From positions 1 to 64,000 of the forward strand of contig CAYYNT010000002.1 of assembly GCA_964473155.1 (NCBI GenBank): a DNA stretch of 64,000 nucleotides. Reading direction: 5' to 3'. The DNA comes from JAJFUG01 sp964473155 (GTDB lineage: Bacteria > Gemmatimonadota > Glassbacteria > GWA2-58-10). Shown here piece by piece: positions 26,097-34,857 of the stretch; positions within the stretch are counted from its first letter, which is position 1; every line of letters begins with the position of its first letter. Below the pieces are notes generated by a model, which was not told where the DNA came from, did not search any database, and worked only from the letters and a program-made list of their open reading frames with translations. Made by a program: the position numbers and the translations under genes.

Positions 26097-26555
26097 ATGA
26101 AGCCAGGGCGCATCATCATTCTCGTGTCGATTTCGGTAATATTCGCATTCCAGGGTTGCGAGAGCAGGAAACCGATTGAAGGCGTCTGGTCATTCGTCTC
26201 CTCCACCTATACGACGCCAGACACGACCATCATACATGACCAGAGCAACTGGAAAGCGATCAAGACCATTACGAAATCTTATTTTTCAACTGTCGGGCAT
26301 GACCCGAACCGTCCTCTTTTCGGACCGGTGGTCAGCGATTCAGAGATAGTCACGGCTTATAACACTTTCTCCGGGAACGGAGGCAAGTACTCGGTCAAGG
26401 GAGATGTCTACACCGAATATCTGGCGCATTTCACCAATCCGAACCGGATCAACACCTCGGCTGATCTGAAATTCCAGATTGCTGGCGATACGCTTTTCCT
26501 GTCCAATATAACCGGGGATGTCACCTGGAAGGAAATCTGGGTCAGAGTTGAATGA
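26097..26555 (+). CDS. small lipoprotein, function unknown
   Basis: This 152-residue protein has a lipoprotein signal: MKPGRIIILVSISVIFAFQGC, with the lipobox cysteine followed by ESRKPIEGVWSF. The ATG at 26097 is preceded by GGAGG. The mature part resembles small lipocalin-like/DUF4488-type proteins that start with 'GVW' and contain repeated short beta strands with threonine-rich turns (TYTTPDTTI), but no family can be assigned firmly. It is a single gene between a long leader and a hairpin terminator, so it is probably monocistronic. Confidence 0.75.
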   Translation: MKPGRIIILVSISVIFAFQGCESRKPIEGVWSFVSSTYTTPDTTIIHDQSNWKAIKTITKSYFSTVGHDPNRPLFGPVVSDSEIVTAYNTFSGNGGKYSVKGDVYTEYLAHFTNPNRINTSADLKFQIAGDTLFLSNITGDVTWKEIWVRVE

Positions 26556-26602
26556 AGGGGAAGGAACCGGGCATTCAAGGAAATTAAAGCATCAATCAGC
26601 AA

Positions 26603-26635
26603 AGAGAGGCCCGGAATAATGCACCGGGCCTCTCT
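26603..26635. terminator. hairpin terminator between convergent genes
   Basis: A perfect 12-base stem (AGAGAGGCCCGG) with a 9-base loop lies between the lipoprotein gene (plus) and the sugar symporter (minus). It can serve both directions, although the T-tracts on either side are short. Confidence 0.8.
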
Positions 26636-26680
26636 TCTTAAATAATAGTTCCGATGAGCTGATAACTGAAATCGTAATGT

Positions 26681-28060
26681 TCAGCGTTTGATTTCCGCAT
26701 TCGTTTCGAAAATCGCTTCCACGTCTTCGAGCTGCAAGCCTTTCGTTTCTCTCATCATCAACAGAGTAAAGACAAAAGCGGCGAAAGAAGCGCCGCCGAA
26801 GAGGTAAAACACACTCCCCCCCATCGATTCCCGCAGGACCGGGAAAAACTGCGTGACCGCGAAATTGGCGCACCAGACCAGCATGGTGGCCATGCCCATA
26901 GCCGCTCCGCGGATCTTGTTGGGGAACATCTCGGACAGATAAACCCAGATCACCACGCCCACACCGGTTGAAAACGACGCCACATAGGTCATCACCGGGA
27001 TCACCATGTACAGGGGATTCACGCCCTGCATGTTGAACAGCAGGCCGAGAGCTAACATGGAAACAGTCATCAGGGCATAAGCCACCACATGCAGTATTTT
27101 CCTTCCCGCCCGGTCGATCAAGGCCATGCCGACAAATGTGAAAATGAAATTGATCAGGCCGATGATCACCTGTGCTTTGAACGAGGAGGTCTTTTCCACG
27201 AAACCGGCCATGGTGAATATTTCGGTGCCGTAATAAATGACAACGTTGATGCCGGTGAAATTGGAGAAAATCGCGAGCAGAAAACCGACCAGAAGCACGG
27301 TCCTGAGCCTGGGATTGAGCAGTTCCTTGATGCCGCCGGTCTCCTGTTCAAGTTTGCTTTTGACGTACTTTATCTCCTGAGCGGCGAATTGCTCCCCGCC
27401 TATTTTCCGGAAAACATCCAGCGCCTTGCCGTCCTGCCCATTCTTGGCCATCCAGCGCGGGCTTTCAGGGATCAGGAACAGGGCCAGGGTGAACAGGAAT
27501 GCCGGGGCAGCCTCAACAACGAACATCCAGCGCCAGGCATTCTCTCCCACCCCGACTAACAGCCAGTTGCTGAAATACGAAACCAGTATGCCGACCACGA
27601 TTGCGAGCTGGTTCACCGCCACCAGACGGCCCCGGACATGGGCGGGAGACATTTCGGCGATGTATACCGGCGAGAGCACCGAGGCGATTCCCACTCCGAA
27701 ACCGCCTATCGCCCTGGCGATAATCAGCTCCCAGTAGTTCCTGGGCAGGCCCGAATAAACCGCGGAGACGGTAAAAAGAACTCCCGCCAGGATCAGCATT
27801 TTCTTGCGGCCGTAAAGGTCCGCCAGTGGACCGGTGATAATCGAGCCGAGGATGCAGGCGATAATCAGGTTGCTGACCGCGAAACCCTCCTGCCAGGCGT
27901 TCAGCTTGAATTCCTCCACCACGCCGCTTATCGCCCCGGCAATCACTCCGGTGTCGAAGCCGAAAAGAAGGCCGCCGATAGCCGCCACGAAAGACACGGC
28001 GCCTACATATTTCCAGTTGATGTTATTCTCGTCGATCGATGCTTGCCTGTCAGTCGTCAT
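26681..28060 (-). CDS. sugar/H+ symporter, MFS sugar-porter family
   Basis: This 459-residue inner-membrane protein has 12 predicted helices and the sugar-porter signatures: GGLLFGFDTGVIAGAI in helix 1, the loop motif GPLADLYGRKKML, ARAIGGFGVGIASVLSPVYI in helix 4-5, PESPRWMAKNGQ at the end of helix 6 and IDRAGRKILH in the second half. These match XylE/GalP/AraE-like carriers, which import a monosaccharide with a proton. Xylose, galactose or arabinose are plausible, and the sequence does not decide. It stands alone between terminators, but is near the exported GH36 enzyme and sulfatase whose products it could import. Confidence 0.93.
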   Translation of the reverse strand: MTTDRQASIDENNINWKYVGAVSFVAAIGGLLFGFDTGVIAGAISGVVEEFKLNAWQEGFAVSNLIIACILGSIITGPLADLYGRKKMLILAGVLFTVSAVYSGLPRNYWELIIARAIGGFGVGIASVLSPVYIAEMSPAHVRGRLVAVNQLAIVVGILVSYFSNWLLVGVGENAWRWMFVVEAAPAFLFTLALFLIPESPRWMAKNGQDGKALDVFRKIGGEQFAAQEIKYVKSKLEQETGGIKELLNPRLRTVLLVGFLLAIFSNFTGINVVIYYGTEIFTMAGFVEKTSSFKAQVIIGLINFIFTFVGMALIDRAGRKILHVVAYALMTVSMLALGLLFNMQGVNPLYMVIPVMTYVASFSTGVGVVIWVYLSEMFPNKIRGAAMGMATMLVWCANFAVTQFFPVLRESMGGSVFYLFGGASFAAFVFTLLMMRETKGLQLEDVEAIFETNAEIKR

Positions 28061-28241
28061 CTCTCACCCTTTTCCACGGATTCGGTTTGATCGTATCAGG
28101 ATAGTAAAGCCGGTCTGCATGAATTGAGAATTTTAGGTTAAACTCTCCGGATGCACAAGGGAATAGAGCAACATAAAGAAACCGGGCTTCAGTATGGCAT
28201 TTTCAATCAACGGCAATATATCAAATTGATTTACAAATAAT

Positions 28242-28271
28242 AAACCCCTCCAGTATTAACTGTCGGGGTTT
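28242..28271 (-). terminator. terminator of the cysteine synthase gene
   Basis: AAACCCC/GGGGTTT arms are followed on the minus strand by TTTATTATTTG, just beyond the stop of the gene. Confidence 0.7.
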
Positions 28272-28294
28272 CCCTGACAAAAAATTCATTGCCA

Positions 28295-29242
28295 TCATCT
28301 GCGGCAGGTAACATCCGCGAACAGGCCGGTGCTCAGGTATTTTTCCCCCCGGTCCGGGAAAATAACCACGACAGTCCCGCCATCAGCCTTCCCGGCCACT
28401 TCCAGGGCGGCAAACATGGCGGCCCCGCTGCTCATACCCACGAAAATGCCTTCCTCCTCGATGATTCTCCTGGTCAGGGCGAATGCGGCCTCAGTCTCCA
28501 CCATGATCGTCTCATCGATTTTCGACGGATCGTAAATCGCGGGAACTATCGCCTCCTCCATGTTCTTCAGCCCCTGGATATAATGGCCTCGCACGGGGTG
28601 CGCCGAGACGATTTTGATTCCGGGCTTTCTCTCCTTGAGGTACTTTCCCACGCCCATGATCGTGCCGGAGGTGCCTAACGAGGAGACGAAATAGTCGATT
28701 TCTCCCCCGGTCTGCTTCCAGATTTCCTCCGCCGTGGTCTTGTAATGCGCCATCTTGTTGTATTCGTTCGAAAACTGGTCCGGCATGAAATACTTGTCCG
28801 GGTTTTTCTCGACCAGGCTCCTGGCTTTCCTGATCGCCCCATCCGTACCAAACTTGGCTTCGGTCAGGGTGATTCTGGCCCCGAAAGCCTTGATCATCTT
28901 CCGGCGCTCCACGCTCACGGCCCGGCTCATCACTATTTCCACCCCGTAGCCCTTGACCGCGCCGATCATCGCCAGTCCTATGCCTGTATTACCAGAGGTC
29001 GGCTCGATTATTGTCCTGCCCTGTGTCAGCTTGCCTTCTTTTTCCGCCTGTTCGATCATCTTGAGGGCAATGCGGTCCTTTATGCTCCCCGTGGGATTGA
29101 ATCCCTCGATCTTGGCGTAAATTTTCACCTTGTCATAGGGATTGATCCGGTTGATCTTTACGAGGGGCGTATTTCCGATCGCATCCAGGATGTTGTCATA
29201 TCTATTCGGGTACATACCGGCGGCCTTTTTAAAAGAATACAT
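28295..29242 (-). CDS. cysK: cysteine synthase (O-acetylserine sulfhydrylase)
   Basis: This 315-residue fold-type II PLP enzyme has the Schiff-base lysine in GSIKDR (Lys55), the substrate loop PTSGNTGIGLA (about 82-92), the phosphate-binding GTSGTIMG and a C-terminal FPDRGEKYLSTGLF. It makes cysteine from O-acetylserine (or a related activated serine) and sulfide in the cytoplasm. CysK and CysM cannot be separated with certainty. A second ATG nine codons in (MYPNRYDN) is an alternative start, and neither has a strong ribosome-binding site. It is a single gene with its own terminator. Confidence 0.92.
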   Translation of the reverse strand: MYSFKKAAGMYPNRYDNILDAIGNTPLVKINRINPYDKVKIYAKIEGFNPTGSIKDRIALKMIEQAEKEGKLTQGRTIIEPTSGNTGIGLAMIGAVKGYGVEIVMSRAVSVERRKMIKAFGARITLTEAKFGTDGAIRKARSLVEKNPDKYFMPDQFSNEYNKMAHYKTTAEEIWKQTGGEIDYFVSSLGTSGTIMGVGKYLKERKPGIKIVSAHPVRGHYIQGLKNMEEAIVPAIYDPSKIDETIMVETEAAFALTRRIIEEEGIFVGMSSGAAMFAALEVAGKADGGTVVVIFPDRGEKYLSTGLFADVTCRR

Positions 29243-29440
29243 GGATTGGAATTACGGCAGATGCTCCCATCACGCTGACCTTGCTTTTCAAAGCCTTGGC
29301 AGGAAGCCGGCGCGGTGGACAGGCAGAGAAGAATTTATACTCTCAGGCCGGTATTATCAAGAAAACGGCGCACGCCAGGATGGATAACCGGGCTGTGTTT
29401 ATATGCCAGCAATGGATAAAGGCTGAGCAATCCATAATGG

Positions 29441-29474
29441 AAAAGAGGGTCTGCGATTTACCGCAAACCCTCTT
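29441..29474 (-). terminator. terminator of tRNA-Ala
   Basis: On the minus strand AAGAGGGTTTGCG pairs with CGCAGACCCTCTT around a GTAAAT loop and is followed by TTCCATTA. It lies 7 bases beyond the tRNA 3' end. Confidence 0.82.
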
Positions 29475-29481
29475 CACAAGA

Positions 29482-29557
<76 letters not shown>

Positions 29558-29570
29558 TTGAGATGGCGCA

Positions 29571-29599
29571 AAGATAGCGTAATGCTCAGGGTTTGTCAA
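29571..29599 (-). promoter_or_regulatory. tRNA-Ala promoter
   Basis: On the minus strand TTGACA (29594-29599) and TATCTT (29571-29576) are 17 bases apart, and the tRNA begins 13 bases after the -10 box. The same -10 sequence appears before rpsT. Confidence 0.78.
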
Positions 29600-29665
29600 C
29601 CAAAAAACCCGGAGCGGACCAAGCTCCACCTGTGTCTTTCCTTTAATCTCATACCCTTATAAAAC

Positions 29666-29695
29666 GCCCCCCGGAAGATAAGGTCTTCCGGGGGC
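29666..29695 (-). terminator. terminator of the GWxTD gene
   Basis: A 12-base GC-rich stem (GCCCCCGGAAGA with its complement) is followed on the minus strand by GTTTTATAAG, 43 bases beyond the stop codon. Confidence 0.85.
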
Positions 29696-29738
29696 AACCG
29701 TTCAAGCTTTAATTAATTCCGGACCATACCGTTCTCGC

Positions 29739-30305
29739 TCAACGTCCGTAGACAAAAGCCTCTTCAATCATGTCCTGCGGATTCAGAAGATCAAAATCAC
29801 CTACTCCCGTGCGGTCAACGAAATAAAGGTCCACCTCATGGGCCGTGTTAATATAGACCCAGATATAAAGGTCCCTTCCACCGGCGCGCATTGCATAGCG
29901 CTCGATGCTGCTCGGCTCTCCCATCCTGACATAAGCCTCGCCGCGGTCAGTCAGCCAGCCGGGCTGCAGGATAGAGCCGAAATTCTCGTTGGCGTAACGG
30001 ATGCGGCGAAAATACTCTGTCCGGAATTCATTATCAGCCGTGCTTCTGACTGGATCAAAAGGCTTCCAGAATTCGTTCCAGGCCTCCAGGCGAAGGTTTT
30101 CAGGCACAGAGAGCAACTGGTTCTGGATATCTTTCCTGGCCACATATTTCAGATAGTCCACGGCTTCCCTGTAATGTGAGACCGCCCATTCATCCGTGCC
30201 GAATCCGGACGGCATATCCGGTGTTTTCACTGCCCTCGATGTGCTGACAACCGACATCAACAGAGTGAAAACCACCATCGGAATAAAAAACCCTTTCCTC
30301 AACAT
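29739..30305 (-). CDS. exported GWxTD domain protein
   Basis: This 188-residue protein has a signal peptide (MLRKGFFIPMVVFTLLMSVVSTSRA) and the GWxTD signature PGWLTDRGEAYVRMGEPSSI at about 118-137, preceded by EFRTEYFRRIRYANENF. GWxTD proteins are found mainly in FCB-group and related bacteria. They are usually about 400-500 residues, often near TPR proteins, with no known biochemical role. This one is short, essentially the core domain alone. It ends with YIWVYINTAHEVDLYFVDRTG, the beta region seen after the motif in the family. GGAGGGG lies 3 bases before the ATG. It is a single transcription unit. Confidence 0.82.
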   Translation of the reverse strand: MLRKGFFIPMVVFTLLMSVVSTSRAVKTPDMPSGFGTDEWAVSHYREAVDYLKYVARKDIQNQLLSVPENLRLEAWNEFWKPFDPVRSTADNEFRTEYFRRIRYANENFGSILQPGWLTDRGEAYVRMGEPSSIERYAMRAGGRDLYIWVYINTAHEVDLYFVDRTGVGDFDLLNPQDMIEEAFVYGR

Positions 30306-30539
30306 CGTCCCCTCCCGGCTGAAATTTTCCCAGGCGCTGTTCGCTGTTTTTCAGCGCCTTTCTGATAATTATACCCCCGCAGTTAAATACGGTTTCACTG
30401 TCAGGCATCAAAAAGACTGATTGCTTATCTTCTCTTGAACATCCTGCGGGACAGGTTTAATATTTGCCCCCGGAAAACGCAGACCGGGACAGAGAATGTT
30501 CCGGAAGAACAACACTGGCTAAAAAAACGAGGAGAAATG

Positions 30540-31601
30540 ATGACTGTCACCACTCTGGAATGGATCGGGAAAGTCCCCTCCGGGCGAGTCCGCCTGATAG
30601 ACCAGACCCTTCTGCCCTCACGCGAGGAATATCTCGAACGCACAGATTACGCCGATCTGGCAGATGATATACGCCGTCTGGCCGTGCGCGGCGCGCCGGC
30701 AATCGGAGTAGCAGCGGCGTTCGGCGTGGTGCTGGGGGTGCAGGGGTGTTCCGGGCTTGCCAGGGAGGCATTCATGAACCGGCTGAACGAGGTCTGCGAC
30801 CAACTTGCCGGCGCCCGTCCCACGGCGGTCAACCTGTTCTGGGCCATAGACCGGATGAGGAAGACAGCCCACAACCTGCCCTCCGGGACTCTGCCGGAGC
30901 AGATAATCAAGATACTGGAGAAAGAAGCTCTGGAAATATTCGAGGAAGACCGCCGTCTCTGCCGGGCAATCGGAGAAAACGGCGCGGGCCTGATCCAGGA
31001 CGGGGCGCGGGTGCTCACGCACTGCAATGCAGGGGCGCTGGCTACAGCCGGGATCGGCACGGCGCTGGCGGCAGTATATGTGGCGGCCCGGCAGGGGAAA
31101 AAAGTCGCGGTCTACGCGGATGAAACACGCCCGCTGCTCCAGGGGGCGCGTCTCACCGCCTGGGAGCTTCACCGCTCCGGGATCGACGTGACGCTTATCT
31201 GTGACAACATGGCCGCCAGCGTGATGGCGGCAGGGAAAGTGGACCTTGTCATCACCGGCGCGGACAGGATTGCGGCCAATGGCGACGCGGCCAACAAGAT
31301 CGGCACCCACGGAGTGGCTATCCTGGCCGCGAGGTTCGGCATACCGTTTTATGTCGCCGCGCCGTTCAGCACATTCGACCTGACGCTGGCGGACGGTTCC
31401 GGGATACCGATAGAAGAGCGCTCACGCGAGGAGGTGGCCGCTCCGATGGGCTGTCAGGCCGCTCCGGATGGAGTGAAAGTTTTCAATCCGGCGTTCGATG
31501 TCACCCCGGCAGAGCTTATCGCGGCCCTGATCACCGACCGGGGGGTGATTCGTCCGCCTTACCGTGAAAACATCGCCAGAATGCTGGGCGGAACATACTA
31601 A
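30540..31601 (+). CDS. mtnA: S-methyl-5-thioribose-1-phosphate isomerase
   Basis: This 353-residue enzyme isomerises 5-methylthioribose-1-phosphate to the ribulose form in the methionine salvage pathway. It contains RRLAVRGAPAIGVAAAFG (about 41-58), the catalytic-cysteine region LTHCNAGALATAGIGTALA and the Asp-containing GADRIAANGDAANKIGT, all characteristic of MtnA rather than eIF2B. The tandem ATGs at 30537 and 30540 follow GGAGAA, and the second has the better spacing. A family relative, ribose-1,5-bisphosphate isomerase, is less likely given the full MtnA motif set. Its stop abuts the convergent stop of the octaheme cytochrome gene with no intergenic base. Confidence 0.92.
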   Translation: MTVTTLEWIGKVPSGRVRLIDQTLLPSREEYLERTDYADLADDIRRLAVRGAPAIGVAAAFGVVLGVQGCSGLAREAFMNRLNEVCDQLAGARPTAVNLFWAIDRMRKTAHNLPSGTLPEQIIKILEKEALEIFEEDRRLCRAIGENGAGLIQDGARVLTHCNAGALATAGIGTALAAVYVAARQGKKVAVYADETRPLLQGARLTAWELHRSGIDVTLICDNMAASVMAAGKVDLVITGADRIAANGDAANKIGTHGVAILAARFGIPFYVAAPFSTFDLTLADGSGIPIEERSREEVAAPMGCQAAPDGVKVFNPAFDVTPAELIAALITDRGVIRPPYRENIARMLGGTY

Positions 31602-33026
31602 TCAGCGGTAACGCTCGCGATAGAATTGCTCGATTTTACGGCGCACCTCCGGGCTGAACCCGTCGCGATGCCAGAGGTGGCCATCCTGAGAATACACGTG
31701 CTTTTCGAGTAGCTGTTTTGCCAGTTCCTCGCCCGCTTCCTCGCGCACCTGGGGGATGAACTCACCGTAAAAATGTTTTGCCACCTCGTAAATGCCGTGC
31801 CACCAGGCATAATCAGGGCCCATCATCGAGGCGCCGTGACGGGCGCGGCGGCCCTCGTGGTGCCATAATTCATACCACGTCCACTCGATCGGATCGTCAA
31901 AATCCGCCGCGCTGATCAGCTTGCGGCTGCGCAGCTCGTTCATGATCGCCTGGCCCGGCAGGGCAAACTTGTCATTGTACAGTCCCACCAGGTCATCAAA
32001 CTGCTTGTAAAACGCAACCACAAAAGGCCCGGCATGACACTGCGCGCAGACATCCTGCATCTTTTCCCGGCGTTCCTTCCAGGGCAGGACCGCATCGACT
32101 TTTTTCTCCGCGCCGGATTTAGATTTGTACATGCCGCCTGAAGACGGCAACTGCGGGGCGTCTCCCGGTATGTCCTCCCGGAGGCCGTCCGCATACCGCA
32201 CCTGGCTGATCCGGGTGGAAACCGGCGGCCTGAGGGTCCAGGAAATCCTCTCTCCCACATCATGTGTAACTTTCTGCGATCCAGCCGCGCTCATGTGACA
32301 GGAGGAACAGGTCGGGCCGCTGTAATATTCCTTGCCCGCTCTCCAGGCCCTTGCATCCAGGTTCATCTTTTCACGGTTGGCATGATAGGTTACGCCATGT
32401 TTGGACTCGTTCCAGACCTCTGTCTGTGGATGATCCGGTCCAAGGTGACACTTCCCGCAGGCCTCCGGCTGACGGGCCTGGGCTACGCTGAAAGTATGAC
32501 GGACATGACAGGCGGCGCAGGAGCCGCGCGAACTGTCCGGATTTATCCGCCCCATTCCGGTGTTGGGCCAGGTGTCTGAGGTCGGATGGCCGGTGCTGTC
32601 AACCCGGACTTCCGAGCCGTGACATTGACGGCAGCCAACCACCACCGCAGGCTCTCCGCCAATGACTTCACCCAGAAGGTTGTCCAGAGAACCAAGAATC
32701 TCTCCGGCCATCGCGTGATGCGATCCGCTCTGCTCGCTGTACTCGCGCTCGTGGCACTGCGCGCAATCCTTGGGGGAGACAATGACAGAGACCAGATTGC
32801 CATAGTGCTCAAACGCGTCCGGTTGACCTTTATCCGCTCCATGGCAGTATTCACATTCTATACCTGCCTCGCCGTGCCGCGAGGCCTCCCACTGCGCCAC
32901 AACTCCCGGAGTGCCTCTCCGGTGACATTCGAGACAGGTTTTCGCATCCTCCTGAGCTGCAAGTGTTCCATTCAGCATGAAAAGCAGGCTGACTATAACA
33001 CTGTATTCCAGTTTCAGCATTCGCAT
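31602..33026 (-). CDS. octaheme c-type cytochrome, hydroxylamine oxidoreductase-like
   Basis: This 474-residue protein has a signal peptide (about 1-24) and exactly eight CxxCH heme sites, at residues about 31, 58, 88, 132, 170, 190, 240 and 327. The order, the spacing and the C-terminal MMGPDYAWWHGIYEVAK resemble the HAO family of periplasmic octaheme enzymes. That family includes oxidative hydroxylamine oxidoreductase and reductive relatives that reduce nitrite or hydroxylamine. Whether the Tyr that cross-links to the active-site heme in true HAO is present needs an alignment. No partner quinol dehydrogenase or cytochrome c554 gene is adjacent, and the gene is flanked by unrelated functions, so its electron partners must be encoded elsewhere. 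Confidence 0.85.
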   Translation of the reverse strand: MRMLKLEYSVIVSLLFMLNGTLAAQEDAKTCLECHRRGTPGVVAQWEASRHGEAGIECEYCHGADKGQPDAFEHYGNLVSVIVSPKDCAQCHEREYSEQSGSHHAMAGEILGSLDNLLGEVIGGEPAVVVGCRQCHGSEVRVDSTGHPTSDTWPNTGMGRINPDSSRGSCAACHVRHTFSVAQARQPEACGKCHLGPDHPQTEVWNESKHGVTYHANREKMNLDARAWRAGKEYYSGPTCSSCHMSAAGSQKVTHDVGERISWTLRPPVSTRISQVRYADGLREDIPGDAPQLPSSGGMYKSKSGAEKKVDAVLPWKERREKMQDVCAQCHAGPFVVAFYKQFDDLVGLYNDKFALPGQAIMNELRSRKLISAADFDDPIEWTWYELWHHEGRRARHGASMMGPDYAWWHGIYEVAKHFYGEFIPQVREEAGEELAKQLLEKHVYSQDGHLWHRDGFSPEVRRKIEQFYRERYR

Positions 33027-33490
33027 GTTTCGACTCCTGCCTGTTTCTTAATGGAGTTATTCAAAGTTATGTTGAGCGAAGAAACGTGTCCGCCTCTCAG
33101 GCTGCACACGAATACACCGGTTCGGATAAAAAAGACTTATTTTGTTGAAATATACGAAACATGAGACCCCAAGAAAAGTTTAATGAAAAGCAGAAATATC
33201 TCTTAAAGAATAACCGCAGATTCCGAGCCAGGGAAAACTGTCTAACTTTTTATGCCAGAACAGACATCCGTGCCGAATGCAGCGTCACCCGGCCAGGAGA
33301 GGATCTGTGGGATTAATCTTGCACAGGAAAGAGATCGGGATTACATTATTTGCTTCCTCCTGCCGGGCTGGATCGGACCCGGCTGCCGTACTTGCTCCCG
33401 GAATGCTTTTCAATCTTGTTGCAGAAGAGACCAAATGGACTTGAACAGTCTTTGAATGCCATACGATACATTCTTGGAAGGGAGGCATTA
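33027..33490. other. gene-free divergent promoter region
   Basis: This region separates the octaheme cytochrome gene (minus) and citrate synthase (plus). No coding sequence is supported. A hairpin with GCCGGG/CCCGGC arms lies near 33363-33384, in the leader of the citrate synthase gene. The first 160 bases are AT-rich and probably hold the cytochrome promoter, though no clear -35/-10 pair was recognised. Confidence 0.4.
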
Positions 33491-34774
33491 ATGACGAGAC
33501 TCAAAGAAAAACTGGGTGCAAAAATCCCCGTTCTGCGCGAGGAAATCCAGTCTCTTCTTAAAGAGCACGGCCAGAAGCAGATTTCGGAAGTCTCCCTTCA
33601 GCAGATGTTCGGCGGCATGCGAGGCGTCAAGTCGATGATCTGCGACACCTCGCTGGTAGACCCTGTCCGCGGCCTGCTTATCCGCGGCCGCCCGATTCTC
33701 GATCTCGTGGACCGGGAGCCTGAAGAAATTTTTCATCTGTTGTTGCTGGATGAGCTTCCTGACAAGGAAGACCTTGAAGAGCTCCAGGCGACAATGAACG
33801 GACACGGCCCCCTGCCTGAATTTGTCTGGAAAGTGCAGAAAACGCTTGCACCTGACACGCACCCGATGGCGCGGTTAAGTATCGGCATAATGATGCTCGA
33901 GCGGGAAAGCCGTTTCCGCAGGCTTTTAGAAGAGGGGTTGAAGAAGACCGATTACTGGGAAGCCACTCTGGACGATGCGATGCATCTGCTTTCGATGCTT
34001 CCGGAACTGGCGGCCGGTATTTACCGTATCCATACCGGCAAGGGTGATCCGATCCCGCCTAATCCAAAGCTCGGCTGGGCAGACAACTATGCTTTCATGC
34101 TGGGCCTCGAAAACGCGAGTGATGAATTCTCGGATCTGATGCGCCTTTACCTCGTGCTGCACAGCGACCACGAGGGCGGTAATGTCAGCGCGTTCACCAC
34201 TCACGTGGTAGGATCGGCGCTGTCGGATCCCTACTATGCGGTCAGCGCCGGGTTAAACGGCCTGGCCGGTCCGCTGCACGGTCTGGCGAATCAGGAATGC
34301 CTCCATTTCGTGATCGAGATTCGCGAGAAGTACAACGGGGTCCCCTCGGATGAGCAGTTGACTGAATACTGCTGGGAAACCCTCAACAGCGGCACGGTCA
34401 TACCAGGCTACGGGCACGCAGTGCTTCGTGAAACCGATCCGAGGTTCACCGCCCTGCACAATTTTGGAACAGCGCATTGCCCCGGCGCGGAACTGTTCCG
34501 GATAGTAGATCGGCTTTACAACCTCGTGCCTGAGATTCTCAAGCAGCAGGGCAAGGCAAAGAACCCCTATCCGAATGTGGATGCCGTATCCGGAAGCCTT
34601 CTGCATCACTATGGACTTTGCGAATACGATTATTATACCGTGCTTTTCGGAGTGTCTCGCGCGATGGGCATGCTCAGCCAGCTTGTCCTGAACCGTGCTC
34701 TCGGCTCGCCGATATTCCGCCCGAAATCAGTGGGTACGGAATGGATTAAAAACACAGCAACTAACATGAAGTAG
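33491..34774 (+). CDS. gltA: citrate synthase
   Basis: This 427-residue cytoplasmic enzyme condenses oxaloacetate and acetyl-CoA. The catalytic-site segments are SDHEGGNVSAFTTHVVGSA, GPLHGLANQECL and VIPGYGHAVLRETDPR, in the order seen in the mitochondrial-like (type I) branch rather than the hexameric NADH-regulated GltA of enterobacteria. The ATG at 33491 has GGGAGG 6 bases upstream, and the in-frame stretch before it is not coding-like. It is a single gene closed by a terminator at 34802. Its activity could be 2-methylcitrate synthesis, but no methylcitrate genes are near. Confidence 0.92.
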   Translation: MTRLKEKLGAKIPVLREEIQSLLKEHGQKQISEVSLQQMFGGMRGVKSMICDTSLVDPVRGLLIRGRPILDLVDREPEEIFHLLLLDELPDKEDLEELQATMNGHGPLPEFVWKVQKTLAPDTHPMARLSIGIMMLERESRFRRLLEEGLKKTDYWEATLDDAMHLLSMLPELAAGIYRIHTGKGDPIPPNPKLGWADNYAFMLGLENASDEFSDLMRLYLVLHSDHEGGNVSAFTTHVVGSALSDPYYAVSAGLNGLAGPLHGLANQECLHFVIEIREKYNGVPSDEQLTEYCWETLNSGTVIPGYGHAVLRETDPRFTALHNFGTAHCPGAELFRIVDRLYNLVPEILKQQGKAKNPYPNVDAVSGSLLHHYGLCEYDYYTVLFGVSRAMGMLSQLVLNRALGSPIFRPKSVGTEWIKNTATNMK

Positions 34775-34801
34775 AACTTTAAAACAACACCATAGTAAAA
34801 A

Positions 34802-34827
34802 GCCGCACCTGGAGTTAACGGTGCGGC
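34802..34827 (+). terminator. terminator of citrate synthase
   Basis: GCCGCACC/GGTGCGGC arms around a 10-base loop are followed by ATTTTACTT, 28 bases after the stop. A-rich sequence on the other side could let it serve the convergent gene too. Confidence 0.85.
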
Positions 34828-34857
34828 ATTTTACTTGGCATGAAGCGCCTGCTTTTA

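Noticed and set aside
30420..30539. Possible SAM riboswitch before mtnA
   Set aside because: The leader lacks the conserved core of known SAM riboswitch classes as far as can be judged by eye.
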